From: a virus
Direction: 5' to 3' (one strand)
Virus record (IMG/VR): IMGVR_UViG_3300007513_000001
Coordinates: 229,410-293,409 of that record
Length of the DNA: 64,000 nt
Shown: positions 1 through 8,570 of the stretch, piece after piece
How the letters are laid out: every line of letters begins with the position of its first letter
Numbering within the stretch: the stretch's first letter is position 1
Made by a program: the position numbers and the translations under genes
Notes under the pieces: generated by a model
The model's input: the letters and a program-made list of their open reading frames with translations, nothing else
Told to the model about the DNA's origin: nothing
Databases searched by the model: none

Positions 1-414
1 AATGCTGAAAACATAAATGCAGCAGTTTCAGAAGAAGATACTGATAGCGTTGTTTTTCATTATGCTAGTTCTAAAAGAAATTCTGTTTCTTCTTCTACGG
101 TTCGACGCAGAAACGCTTCGGGAACCACTATTTCAGTCCCAGGCCTTTCTTTTGGAGGGCTATTAGAGAAATATAAGCCTGAAATTCTTAAAATTGATAT
201 CGAAGGAAAAGAGTATGATATTTTAGATTCGATTAAAGAGATACCAGATTTTGTAGAAGTTGTTGGTATTGAATTTCACAATACTCGAAAACCATATTCG
301 GAATATCCTTCTCGTTTTTTTCCAGAATCTACTTGGAAAAAAGTAGAGCACCCTATTTTGATGTACGGACAGAAAAAGGTTTTAGATTACACATTTTATC
401 GCAAAGTTGTTTAG
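1..414 (+). CDS. FkbM-family methyltransferase, C-terminal part
   Basis: The reading frame is open from the first base of the window to a TAG, so only the last 137 residues are visible. The segment ILKIDIEGKEYDIL matches the SAM-binding acidic motif of FkbM-type methyltransferases (LKIDVEGAE), and the following beta strand (VVGIEFHN) fits the same fold. FkbM enzymes usually O-methylate sugars or small molecules. The neighbouring sugar epimerase and DNA-modification genes suggest a glycan or modified-base substrate, but that is inference. The N-terminal half lies outside the window. Confidence 0.7.
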   Translation, partial: NAENINAAVSEEDTDSVVFHYASSKRNSVSSSTVRRRNASGTTISVPGLSFGGLLEKYKPEILKIDIEGKEYDILDSIKEIPDFVEVVGIEFHNTRKPYSEYPSRFFPESTWKKVEHPILMYGQKKVLDYTFYRKVV

Positions 415-423
415 GAGAAAATA

Positions 424-840
424 ATGGTTGTTAATGGTTTTGATATTGACGGAGTGATTCACCTTGGAGATAGTGTCTGTGGAATCCGCCCTGGTCCTGG
501 TGATGTGATTATTACCGGTCGAAGTTTTGAGGAAGAGGCCGAAACTCTAGCTTTTCTTCGTCGTAATGGAATTAATAATCCAGTATTTTTTAACCAGTGT
601 CATTATGATGAAAAAACTCGTGAAGGTTCTGGTTGGCACAAAGGCGAAACTATTAAGTTGTTGCATCGAGCTGGCCTCAGCATTCGATATTTTTTCGAAG
701 ACGATGAAGTTCAAAAAGCCGAAATTGAAAGAATTTTAGCAGAAAAAGAAATCTGGAATATGCCAACCAAAGTAATTCACGTTAACAATCCACATGTAGC
801 GAAAGAGAATAGACGTCACTTAGAGGATTTACATGAGTAA
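424..840 (+). CDS. HAD-superfamily phosphatase-like protein
   Basis: A 138-residue protein beginning with the HAD motif I signature FDIDGVI, followed by IITGR (motif II region) and a late acidic stretch FFEDDEVQ that can serve as motif IV. These are typical of small phage 5'-nucleotidases and polynucleotide phosphatases of the HAD fold. AGGAGAAA lies just upstream of the ATG. The second acid of the DxD nucleophile motif is present (DID). The gene overlaps the next start by eight bases, indicating one transcript. Substrate unknown. Confidence 0.7.
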   Translation: MVVNGFDIDGVIHLGDSVCGIRPGPGDVIITGRSFEEEAETLAFLRRNGINNPVFFNQCHYDEKTREGSGWHKGETIKLLHRAGLSIRYFFEDDEVQKAEIERILAEKEIWNMPTKVIHVNNPHVAKENRRHLEDLHE

Positions 841-2278
841 TTCTGAGCTTCTTAAAATGACTGATAAGCAGCTTTTTGATGAAATTCCCTCTCATAAAAA
901 GCAAGATTTTATAGACTTTATAAAAGAGCTTAATCGAAGAGAGTATTTAGTTAGATTTGCAAAATCGTGCACCTTTGAAAGCTTTCAGCATTTACCTGGT
1001 ACTTCTTTTAAATTTGGTAATGGTTTTATCGTAAATGGAAAATCAGTCCCTTATTTCCACCCCAATCGTAGCTTTCATGATGAAATTATTTGGTTGAATG
1101 AAAATCTTTTCTACAACCCTCATGCTACTTTTGAAGACAAGCTCATCAACGCAGCGATTGTAAAGTTTTATGGGCCATCTAACACTTTGAAGCTTATTGC
1201 TAGCGGAACAGGAAAGAATTTTGTAGATTATAAACGATTCATAGGAGACGCTAAGTATCTTCAACAAGTTTGTGTAAATTTGGAAACAGCTGTGAAAAAT
1301 AAAGAGAAGATATACGGAACCACAGAACTAAGAACAAGCCTACAAACTGCTGCTCGAAACTACGCAAGAGACGTTGGTTCTCCAATAGATAAACTTGAAT
1401 TAATTCCGTTGGTAGATAGAAAAGTTAGATCATGTCGACCTTCTGATATTCTTTTTTGGTTTACTAAGATCGGTCCAGATTTTGTAAATTTTTATAAGAA
1501 GACTCCAAACATGGAAGAGTCTTTCAAGTTTTTAAATTCTTTTAGAGGGATTGGAAATTATTATGGTTATCATTTTAGTTGCAATCTTGCTCGTATGCCC
1601 TCCGTTGGAAATTTAATATTCAAGGGTACCCCTGGCAAAATCGATGAAGATGATGAATATGTTGTTCCGGGTGTTGGAGCGATGTCTGCGATAAATTGGT
1701 TTTATGAACACCGCGGCCACTCTATAAACACAAAAGTTGGAAAAAAATTAATAAACGCTATTCGCGAACACCAAAATGATTTCTTCGATTTAAAGAAATC
1801 TGACAATTCTAAATTTTATATGGAAAAAGTTTCTGAGCTTGGGTATTTTACTAATTTCGGCTGTGAAATATCTTGCTGCCAGTTCGGAGTTTATCGAAGA
1901 TTAAGAGAAGATAAAAAATTAGCTTTAAGAAGAGCAGCTGCACCAATTTCAAAAGAGGAAGTCAAAATGATTCTTACGCCAAAAACCCTAATGCAAAAAC
2001 TGGGTCTTATTTCAGAAGATAAGCCTTCTGAAGAACACATCCAAACCACCAATCCCGCTTTAGATTTTTCTTCTACAAGCAAAGAAGATTTAATTCTTGC
2101 TATTGTCGATGAATCTGGAGGAGCTTGTTCACATTCTGCAGTGGCAAAAATGATAGAAGAAAAGGGATATACTCAATATAAACAGTCTGGAAGCTGGAAA
2201 GAAAGCTGGGTAATAATGAGAGAATTAGTTAAAAAGGGTGCTCTAGTTAAAGATGGAAAATTTTATCGGAGGTCGTAA
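833..2278 (+). CDS. alpha-glutamyl/putrescinyl thymine pyrophosphorylase-like protein
   Basis: A 481-residue protein whose middle third resembles the helical aGPT-pyrophosphorylase families predicted to add amino acids or polyamines to phage thymine. Visible hallmarks are LNSFRGIGNYYGYH (helix-hairpin-helix-like), then a VVPGVGAMSAI loop corresponding to the family's VPGPGA, and near residue 345 an E-x-x-C-x-x-G-x-Y-R-R segment corresponding to the family's CEFDKYxR. A C-terminal segment after residue 400 looks like a winged helix. It overlaps a cytosine-5 methyltransferase gene (TAATG), supporting a joint role in DNA modification. The assignment comes from recalled motifs, so the family is likely and the chemistry is inferred. 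Confidence 0.55.
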   Translation: MSNSELLKMTDKQLFDEIPSHKKQDFIDFIKELNRREYLVRFAKSCTFESFQHLPGTSFKFGNGFIVNGKSVPYFHPNRSFHDEIIWLNENLFYNPHATFEDKLINAAIVKFYGPSNTLKLIASGTGKNFVDYKRFIGDAKYLQQVCVNLETAVKNKEKIYGTTELRTSLQTAARNYARDVGSPIDKLELIPLVDRKVRSCRPSDILFWFTKIGPDFVNFYKKTPNMEESFKFLNSFRGIGNYYGYHFSCNLARMPSVGNLIFKGTPGKIDEDDEYVVPGVGAMSAINWFYEHRGHSINTKVGKKLINAIREHQNDFFDLKKSDNSKFYMEKVSELGYFTNFGCEISCCQFGVYRRLREDKKLALRRAAAPISKEEVKMILTPKTLMQKLGLISEDKPSEEHIQTTNPALDFSSTSKEDLILAIVDESGGACSHSAVAKMIEEKGYTQYKQSGSWKESWVIMRELVKKGALVKDGKFYRRS

Positions 2279-3456
2279 TGCAAAACGTGAGGTGGGGAAC
2301 TATCATTCCCCTTATTGGGGGTAGCGCTATAGGGTGCTCTCAAGCCACTAAAAATAAGCCAGAATTTCATCTTAGTTATTCTGCTTTTGGCGCTAACGAA
2401 AAGTATTTAACCGATTATTGGAAAGACGTACCTCGTATAGTTTTAGATGAAGGTGGAGAAATCCCAAATCAGCAAATTGATTTTATCAACTCAGTTTGTC
2501 CATGCGCGGGTTTAAGTCAGCTTAATACTTCTAGAAGCAAAGATATGCGTGAATCTAAAAATTACTGGATGTACGAATCCGCTCAAAGGATAATGGGAGA
2601 ACTTAAACCGAGAGTTTACTGGGGAGAAAATGCTCCCGGCCTTTTTACTAATTCGGGTGCGTACGTACGTGACAAGCTTAAAACCCTGGCCAAAGAACAT
2701 GGTTATTCCTTTTCTCTTTATAAAACTGATACTCAAAAACATGGAATACCACAGCGAAGAGTAAGAACTTTTTATTTTTTTTGGAGAGATACTAATCCGC
2801 CTATTTTAAATTATTTTGATCAAACTCCTGTCCCTTTTGCAGAGTACATCAAAGAGATACCAGATACAGCAACTTTACAAGATCAGTTTAATATTGCGGG
2901 AAAAATTTCTGACAATTTTGATTCTTACGCTTTCGTTCTTCAGAAGTTGAAAATAACCCACAGAGAATTCGTGAAATCTAATGATTCCGGGTCTATTCAT
3001 TCAATTTTTTCTTACCTTGCTGAAAATGAACTTTTAAAAGAGTGCATAGACTGGATAGAAAAAAACAAAAATGAAGAAACAGCTGAACACAGAAGATTGA
3101 AAGCTATTTATAAAAAAGTTCAATCTGGTGGGAGATTTATGGATGCTTCTCCGGGGTATTATTATGCTAGAACTAACGCTATAGTGGGAAGGACTTTAAC
3201 GCATTTAGTTCACCCCACTGAAGATCGCGGCATGTCTATTCGAGAGCTGCTTCATATGATGGGGCTGCCTCATGACTTTGAAATGAGCGATAGAAAATCC
3301 TTGAATGTAATAGCGCAGAACGTTCCTACGTGTACAGCCCGAGATATGGCTACTCAAGTTATTGAATACTTAAACGGTGGTTTACAAATTGCAGAAAACA
3401 GTTTTTTAATGCAAAATAACTTAAAACAGGAGACCACGTTATGCGAGCCCTTGTAA
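2278..3456 (+). CDS. DNA cytosine-5 methyltransferase
   Basis: A 392-residue protein with the C5-methyltransferase order: an N-terminal SAM loop (LIGGSAIGC), the catalytic Pro-Cys motif in a variant form (CPCAGLSQL, canonically PPCQGFS), ENAPGLF for the ENV motif, and GIPQRRVRTFYFF for motif VIII (QRR). The C-terminal IRELLHMMGLPHDF matches motif IX-X (REAARLQGFPDDF). It should place a methyl or related group on cytosine C5 of phage DNA, protecting against host restriction or priming further modification. TAATG overlap and a GGAGG site link it to the upstream gene. No matching endonuclease is adjacent, so it is probably not a restriction-modification pair. Confidence 0.85.
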   Translation: MQNVRWGTIIPLIGGSAIGCSQATKNKPEFHLSYSAFGANEKYLTDYWKDVPRIVLDEGGEIPNQQIDFINSVCPCAGLSQLNTSRSKDMRESKNYWMYESAQRIMGELKPRVYWGENAPGLFTNSGAYVRDKLKTLAKEHGYSFSLYKTDTQKHGIPQRRVRTFYFFWRDTNPPILNYFDQTPVPFAEYIKEIPDTATLQDQFNIAGKISDNFDSYAFVLQKLKITHREFVKSNDSGSIHSIFSYLAENELLKECIDWIEKNKNEETAEHRRLKAIYKKVQSGGRFMDASPGYYYARTNAIVGRTLTHLVHPTEDRGMSIRELLHMMGLPHDFEMSDRKSLNVIAQNVPTCTARDMATQVIEYLNGGLQIAENSFLMQNNLKQETTLCEPL

Positions 3457-4427
3457 CTGGAGGTTGCGGATTTATTGGATCATGCATCTCTAAAAAATTA
3501 GTAGATTCAGGATGGGATGTTGAGATAGTTGACGATATGTCTAATGGGAATTATGAGTTTTTAGATGGCTATCGCATAAGATCAGTTCCGGTTCAGCTTG
3601 GTGAAAGTTTTGAAAACCAAGTCAAAAAGCAAGAACATCAAATTTTAGTTTTGGTTGGAGATTTTACTAGCTACGAAGTCGTTAGAAGAATTGTGGAAAA
3701 AAAATATGATGTAATATTTCATTGCGCAGCCAATCCACGCGTAGAATACTCAGTTCAAAACCCTGTTGAAACAACAGACGAAAATCTAACTAAAACAATT
3801 AAGCTTTTTACTCACTCTATTGGAAACGTCAAAAGGATAGTGTTTTCCTCTAGTTGTTCAATATACGGTGATCCGTGGACTCTTCCTACTACAGAATCTC
3901 ACGGAAAAAATCCAAATAGTCCATACGCGCTTCAAAAGCTTTGTGTCGAAGAGTTTGCGCGACTGTATTCTAAAACTTATGATTTAGACATAGCTTGTTT
4001 GCGATACTTCAATGTTTATGGCCCTTATCAATATGGAGGGTCTCCATATTCTACAGCTATCGTATCTTGGTGTGACAAAGTAAAAAATGGTTTACCGCTT
4101 CGCAGTGATGGTGATGGAACGCAGTCTAGAGATATGGTTTTTGTAGAAGACGTTGCGAGAGCAAATATTTTAGCTGCGACTCATAAAGAAAACTTTAGTG
4201 GAAAATGCATTAATATTGGAACTGGAGCTTCTTATACTAATAATCAAATTTTAGATATTTTTAAGTCTAAGTTTCCCGACATAGAAATTAGTCATGCACC
4301 AGAAAGATCCGGAGACGTAAAACACACTCAGGCATGCACAAAAGAAGCAAGGAATTTTTTAGGATTCAGAACTGAATATTCTTTAGAAGAAGGTCTAGAA
4401 AAAACTTTTGACTGGTGGGAGATTTGA
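3441..4427 (+). CDS. NAD-dependent nucleotide-sugar epimerase/dehydratase
   Basis: A 328-residue extended short-chain dehydrogenase. The Rossmann motif VTGGCGFIGS is at the N-terminus, and the catalytic pair appears as SPYALQK (YxxxK), preceded by SSSCSIYG. Length and motifs fit UDP-glucose 4-epimerase and dTDP-glucose dehydratase relatives. It would make an activated sugar, perhaps for DNA or surface glycosylation given the neighbouring methyltransferases. It overlaps the gene before it by 16 bases and shares a TGATG junction with the thymidine kinase gene. Confidence 0.85.
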   Translation: MRALVTGGCGFIGSCISKKLVDSGWDVEIVDDMSNGNYEFLDGYRIRSVPVQLGESFENQVKKQEHQILVLVGDFTSYEVVRRIVEKKYDVIFHCAANPRVEYSVQNPVETTDENLTKTIKLFTHSIGNVKRIVFSSSCSIYGDPWTLPTTESHGKNPNSPYALQKLCVEEFARLYSKTYDLDIACLRYFNVYGPYQYGGSPYSTAIVSWCDKVKNGLPLRSDGDGTQSRDMVFVEDVARANILAATHKENFSGKCINIGTGASYTNNQILDIFKSKFPDIEISHAPERSGDVKHTQACTKEARNFLGFRTEYSLEEGLEKTFDWWEI

Positions 4428-4984
4428 TGAAAAATGAATTTGTTATGTTTGTCGGACCCATGTTTGGTGGGAAAACTACTAAACTTTTAAGCGCGATAGA
4501 CAGATATCGATATCAAGGTAGAGACATTCATGTGTTTAAACCGATAGTAGATGAAAGATATTCTAAGGAAGAAATAGTAACCCATTGGGGAACTAAAATT
4601 CCAGCTACTAGAATCACCTCTCCAGTTAGCAGCCTTCATCCAGTATTTGAGCCTTTCTATCACCTTAAAGAATCTTGCGTTTTAGCAGTAGATGAAGCTT
4701 TTATGTTAGAGGGAGTTGGAAAAGTTTTGGTCGACCTGTTTAGAAGAGGCCACACAGTGCTTGTTTCTTCTCTTCAGCTTTCTTCTGATTTTACTCCATA
4801 TAAAGAGCTTCAAACCATGCTTCCGTACGCTACAAAAGTAGAAGTTTGTCCGGCAGTATGCTCTACGTGCGGCGCAGACGCGCACTATACTAAAAAGGTT
4901 GGCGGTCGTTCTGATCACGCAATCGAGGTAGGGGGATCAGAGATGTATCAGCCTAAGTGTTTAGAGCATTTTTATTTGGGATAA
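4427..4984 (+). CDS. tdk: thymidine kinase
   Basis: A 185-residue type II thymidine kinase that phosphorylates thymidine to dTMP with ATP. The P-loop GPMFGGKTTKLL, the Walker B-like VDEAFML (canonical DEAQF) and the C-terminal zinc cysteines (CPAVCSTC plus a late C) are all present. I place the start at the ATG overlapping the epimerase stop (TGATG), with GGGAG upstream, rather than at an in-frame GTG four codons earlier. It belongs to a nucleotide-supply block with the dCMP deaminase. Confidence 0.93.
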   Translation: MKNEFVMFVGPMFGGKTTKLLSAIDRYRYQGRDIHVFKPIVDERYSKEEIVTHWGTKIPATRITSPVSSLHPVFEPFYHLKESCVLAVDEAFMLEGVGKVLVDLFRRGHTVLVSSLQLSSDFTPYKELQTMLPYATKVEVCPAVCSTCGADAHYTKKVGGRSDHAIEVGGSEMYQPKCLEHFYLG

Positions 4985-5037
4985 TTATGAAATTCTAGTT
5001 AATTCTAGTTATAATTTTATTGAAGGATATTTTAACA

Positions 5038-5460
5038 TTGTCAGACAAACACCACAAATCATCTTGGAAGTCTAGATCTTCTCTTGCTGTTACCCCATGG
5101 GGATCTGAGATCCGATGGGCTGCAACTGCCGGAGTAAATGGAAAATGCCTCAGCATTAACAAGGGCATGAGAACAAGCTTAAAATACTATAAGTTAAAAG
5201 ACGAAGTTCTTTTTCTTTACAAGGGGAAGATTTTAGTAACTCACGGAGATGAAAAAACTATAACGCATCCAGAAACACATCCATATGTTCAATCTATTCT
5301 TGCGCCTGGAGAAATGGTAATAGTGCAGAGCCATTGCCCTTACAGGATTGAAGCTTTAGAAGATTCTGAAGTTATTGAAATAGGCTCTCGAGGTCCAGGC
5401 GACACAGTCATGCTGGAGGATGATTTCGGGAGAGCAGATAAAGCAGATAAGGAGCTTTAA
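5038..5460 (+). CDS. cupin-fold protein, mannose-6-phosphate isomerase-like
   Basis: A 140-residue single cupin. PWGSEIRWA followed by GKCLSINKGMRTSLKYY and KDEVLFLYKG resembles the cupin part of GDP-mannose pyrophosphorylase/phosphomannose isomerase proteins, but the usual metal-binding H-x-H is replaced by LKYY, so enzyme activity is doubtful. I chose the TTG at 5038 because AAGGA lies about ten bases upstream; another TTG lies six codons earlier with no good site. The context suggests sugar metabolism. Confidence 0.65.
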   Translation: MSDKHHKSSWKSRSSLAVTPWGSEIRWAATAGVNGKCLSINKGMRTSLKYYKLKDEVLFLYKGKILVTHGDEKTITHPETHPYVQSILAPGEMVIVQSHCPYRIEALEDSEVIEIGSRGPGDTVMLEDDFGRADKADKEL

Positions 5461-6366
5461 ATGACAGTAACTGACCCATCTTCAGTCAATGTAGTGATAT
5501 ATCACGCAGACTGCACTGACGGATTCGGAGCTGCATACGCAGCTTGGAAACTACTTGGAAATAGAGCTGAATATCATGCATGTAAACATGGTAAACCACC
5601 GCCAGACGTAAAAGGAAAAGTTGTTGCTATTTTAGATTTTTCTTATGACAATGCTACAACTAAACGAATGATAGAAGACGCGGAAGGGCTGATCATCATC
5701 GATCATCATAAGTCAGCAGTCGTAGAATTGCACGATATCAGTAATGCTATTTTTGATATGGCTCATTCTGGAACAGTTCTTTCTTGGAACTTTTTTCACC
5801 CGGGAAAAGAATCTCCTAAGTTTTTGACTTATATTGAAGATCGCGATCTTTGGAAGTGGGAACTCCCATATTCAAAAGAATTTAGTGCAGCATTTGATAT
5901 GGTTCCATTTGAATTCGAGGAATTTGAAAAATTTGAAGACGATTCTGTATTCGATGACGCTGTAAAACGAGGTTCTTACATTTTGGCGTATTCAAAAACT
6001 GTTGTAAAGAAAGTTTGTGAAAAAGCTGAGCCGAGAAAGTTTGAAGGTAAGGATGTACTAGTCGTCAATGCGTCTCACTGGATGTCAGAGATTGGAGCTC
6101 GTCTTTCTCCAGACTGCGATTTTGCGATGATCTGGTATTGGGATCACGTTGCGCAGCACACTAAAGTTTCTCTAAGAGCTTTTCATGAAACTGTGGACGT
6201 TTCTGAAATTTCTAAAAAGTTCGGTGGCGGCGGCCACAAAAAAGCAGCTGGATTTCAGCTTTCCAAAAGTAAGCATGTTGAAGATTTATTTGATAAGCCG
6301 AAAACAACTAGAAAAAAATCTACTAAATCTTCAGCTAAAACTGTAAAGAAAACGGAGACTTCTTGA
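5461..6366 (+). CDS. DHH/DHHA1 phosphoesterase
   Basis: A 301-residue DHH-family phosphoesterase (RecJ and oligoribonuclease relatives). The DHH motifs are in order: HADCTDGFGAAYA (motif I), ILDFSYD (II), IIIDHHKSA (III, the DHH triad), then the DHHA1 signature GGGGHKKAAGF near residue 260. The family hydrolyses phosphodiester bonds in nucleic acids or short oligonucleotides with Mn2+. The C-terminal 30 residues are a lysine/threonine-rich tail. The start follows directly on the cupin stop, and the end overlaps the deaminase start. Confidence 0.85.
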   Translation: MTVTDPSSVNVVIYHADCTDGFGAAYAAWKLLGNRAEYHACKHGKPPPDVKGKVVAILDFSYDNATTKRMIEDAEGLIIIDHHKSAVVELHDISNAIFDMAHSGTVLSWNFFHPGKESPKFLTYIEDRDLWKWELPYSKEFSAAFDMVPFEFEEFEKFEDDSVFDDAVKRGSYILAYSKTVVKKVCEKAEPRKFEGKDVLVVNASHWMSEIGARLSPDCDFAMIWYWDHVAQHTKVSLRAFHETVDVSEISKKFGGGGHKKAAGFQLSKSKHVEDLFDKPKTTRKKSTKSSAKTVKKTETS

Positions 6367-6764
6367 GACCGTCGTGGGATAAAATATGGATGGATTTCGC
6401 AAGCTCAATCGCTGAGAGATCTTACGACCCAAGATTTCAAGTGGGCGCTGTTATTATTACTGAAGACAACAGCCAAGTTTTAGCTGTTGGATATAACGGA
6501 AATTACGCTGGAGGTCCCAATGAAGTAGAATCAGAAACCCCTGGGGAATCTGGCATGCTTCATGCTGAAATTAATGCATTACTTAAAATGGATTACAACA
6601 ACCCTAAAAAGAAAAAGCTTTATCTAACTCTTTCTCCTTGTAGAATGTGCGCAAAGGCTATAATTAATAGCGGAATTAATGAAGTAGTTTATGCTGAATC
6701 TTATAGGGACCTATCGGGGATAGAACTTTTAAAAGAATGTGGCATATCTGTAAGACACGTTTGA
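6363..6764 (+). CDS. deoxycytidylate deaminase
   Basis: A 133-residue zinc-dependent deaminase. Zinc ligands and the catalytic acid appear as MLHAEINALL and SPCRMCAKAI. The N-terminus (WDKIWMDFASSIAERSYDP) and VGAVIITEDN match dCMP deaminases, which make dUMP for thymidylate synthesis. The start is a TTG overlapping the stop of the DHH gene; no ATG fits the conserved N-terminus. A second, diverged deaminase lies near 35 kb. Confidence 0.85.
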   Translation: MRPSWDKIWMDFASSIAERSYDPRFQVGAVIITEDNSQVLAVGYNGNYAGGPNEVESETPGESGMLHAEINALLKMDYNNPKKKKLYLTLSPCRMCAKAIINSGINEVVYAESYRDLSGIELLKECGISVRHV

Positions 6765-6811
6765 TTCAGAACTTAATATGTAGTAATGAATTGTAATTAA
6801 CGAGGACCGTA

Positions 6812-8212
6812 ATGTCACGATTAACTATGAAAGAGAGATTCGAGCTTTTTGCGAAGTGTGGAGCTTTCGGAAATTTAGAAGATTTAATGCTTCAAGAATC
6901 CAGCGTTTCTTTTCTAATGATAGAACAATTAGAAAATGACGACGTTCAAAAACTTAGAACGTCTATTGCTAATAGTAAAAAGGTAGTAAACCAAGCGAAA
7001 TCATCTCTAGCTGATAAGTTTCCTAAATCTTTAGGACCTTATTTGTCTGGGCATGCTTCAAACCTTGACAAGGCTGAGCAGTTAGCTTCTAAAATAGATT
7101 TGTCTAACCCGGAAGGACTTAAGGGCATGCTTTCAAGCATGCTTGGCGGCAAAGTCGACGTCGGCAGAGCTCTTCAGGGAGTGTTAGAAATTGAAGCACA
7201 GTCAAATCAATCGTTAGAAACTTTTAAAAATGCTATCGCCTTAATACACAGAAATCTTGATGGTAAGCTAGAAGACGACACGAAACTTTCGGAAATTCCA
7301 GCGGATGTGGGAATTACTTCAGATCAATTAAAAGACGCTGTTAAAAAAGCGTTTAAGGGAGCTGGCAAAAAAGGCGTATTCGCAAAGATGGCCGGCTTTT
7401 TTAAGAAAAAAGCGGCAGATATTCCTGGCGCTGAAGAGGTTGGAGAATTTCCAGCTGAAGAGTTTGCTACTGAACTTTTAGAATTACCGTTTAAAGAGCT
7501 GAAAGCTTTGGCTTCTGGCACGCAGAAATTAGAGCCTCCTGCGCCAAACGAAGATGCTATTACCGATGTAAATCAAAAAGCAGAAGAAGAAACTACAGAA
7601 ACCCCGGGAGAAGAAACTACAGAAACCCCGGGAGAAGACGCTGAAGAAACCCCTGGAGAAGATACTGAAGAGCCAGATGCTCCAGAAAACCCAGACCAAG
7701 AACAAGCGGAAAACGAAGCCGCTCTAGATGCGGCTGTTTCCGCTGAAGAAAACCAAGCCCAATCCCCCTTAAAAGCTGCCATGGACGCAGTTGATGGGTG
7801 GGTTAGTGGTCTTTCGCCATCATCTCAACAAACTCTCAAAAGAGGAAAAAGAGACGAAGAGCTTAAAACAGGGATTCAATCTGCCGTAGAGGACGTCGCC
7901 GGGGCTTTACAAAAAGCCGTGAAAGGCTCAATAGATAAGTGGGTTGGTACGCACGGTGAAACCCTTATTAAATCTAAACGTTTTAAGAAGGGAACTTTTG
8001 AAAATATGTCAGACACTATTGCTGACCTCATGGCCAATTTAATGATTTCCACTAACGAATCTGGAATACCACTTACTAAAAACAAGGTTCAAAAATCAGT
8101 TTATTCTTATTTAAACAGAAAATATTTGACTGATTACGATTCTATGATAAGTGAATCATCTAAAATTATGGATAGGTGGAATCATTTAGCGGGTTTAGAT
8201 CATGAAAATTGA
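6812..8212 (+). CDS. probable virion protein with acidic PGE repeats
   Basis: A 466-residue protein without recognised enzymatic motifs, preceded by GAGGACC. It has helical N- and C-terminal parts joined by a very acidic, proline-rich linker (about residues 250-325) made of an eight-residue EETTETPG repeat. Residues 20-30 (LEDLMLQES) resemble the L-x-E motif found at N-termini across this window, and the C-terminus RWNHLAGL recurs in the 11134-12708 protein. These shared ends suggest a common processing or assembly route, so I infer a structural or internal head protein. The function is unknown. Confidence 0.6.
   Translation: MSRLTMKERFELFAKCGAFGNLEDLMLQESSVSFLMIEQLENDDVQKLRTSIANSKKVVNQAKSSLADKFPKSLGPYLSGHASNLDKAEQLASKIDLSNPEGLKGMLSSMLGGKVDVGRALQGVLEIEAQSNQSLETFKNAIALIHRNLDGKLEDDTKLSEIPADVGITSDQLKDAVKKAFKGAGKKGVFAKMAGFFKKKAADIPGAEEVGEFPAEEFATELLELPFKELKALASGTQKLEPPAPNEDAITDVNQKAEEETTETPGEETTETPGEDAEETPGEDTEEPDAPENPDQEQAENEAALDAAVSAEENQAQSPLKAAMDAVDGWVSGLSPSSQQTLKRGKRDEELKTGIQSAVEDVAGALQKAVKGSIDKWVGTHGETLIKSKRFKKGTFENMSDTIADLMANLMISTNESGIPLTKNKVQKSVYSYLNRKYLTDYDSMISESSKIMDRWNHLAGLDHEN
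7586..7657 (+). repeat. 24-bp in-frame tandem repeat
   Basis: Two perfect 24-base units (7586-7609 and 7610-7633) are followed by a degenerate third unit to 7657 and a fourth fading copy. Each unit encodes eight residues, E-E-T-T-E-T-P-G. The repeat builds the acidic linker of the surrounding gene and could change length by slippage. Confidence 0.85.
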
Positions 8213-8570
8213 TAAATTAGCTAATCGTCTCTTGCACGCAAGATATAAACAGCGGCTTCTTGAAGCGATATCAGAGGTAGATGTTGTAGACGATCAAGGA
8301 AATATTATTATTGCTAAAGACTTAAAAGTTCGCCATAAAGATTCTGGTTACGAATATACGGTAGACGATGTAGTTGATGACGCCGGCGCAATTAGTGTAG
8401 TTTTAAGAGAACCTTCAGAGCCCAGGTTTGAGCCGGCTGGCTCCGAAGCGCTATTGGGCTCTCCGCCAAACCAACAGCTTGATCTAAACGAAGACGACGC
8501 TGCCGAAGAAGAAGAGGTAGTTTTTATAGTAGACCAGGCAGAATTTGAAAAGGAGTACGAAGTCAAATGA
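8202..8570 (+). CDS. small acidic protein of unknown function
   Basis: A 122-residue protein overlapping its neighbours at both ends. The N-terminus (KLANRLLHARYKQRLLEAI) is a basic amphipathic helix ending in LLEA, similar to the recurrent leader motif here. A short beta-rich middle (VRHKDSGYEYTVDDV) precedes an acidic tail. Its place in a run of probable virion genes suggests an internal or head-associated protein. No family recognised. Confidence 0.6.
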   Translation: MKIDKLANRLLHARYKQRLLEAISEVDVVDDQGNIIIAKDLKVRHKDSGYEYTVDDVVDDAGAISVVLREPSEPRFEPAGSEALLGSPPNQQLDLNEDDAAEEEEVVFIVDQAEFEKEYEVK

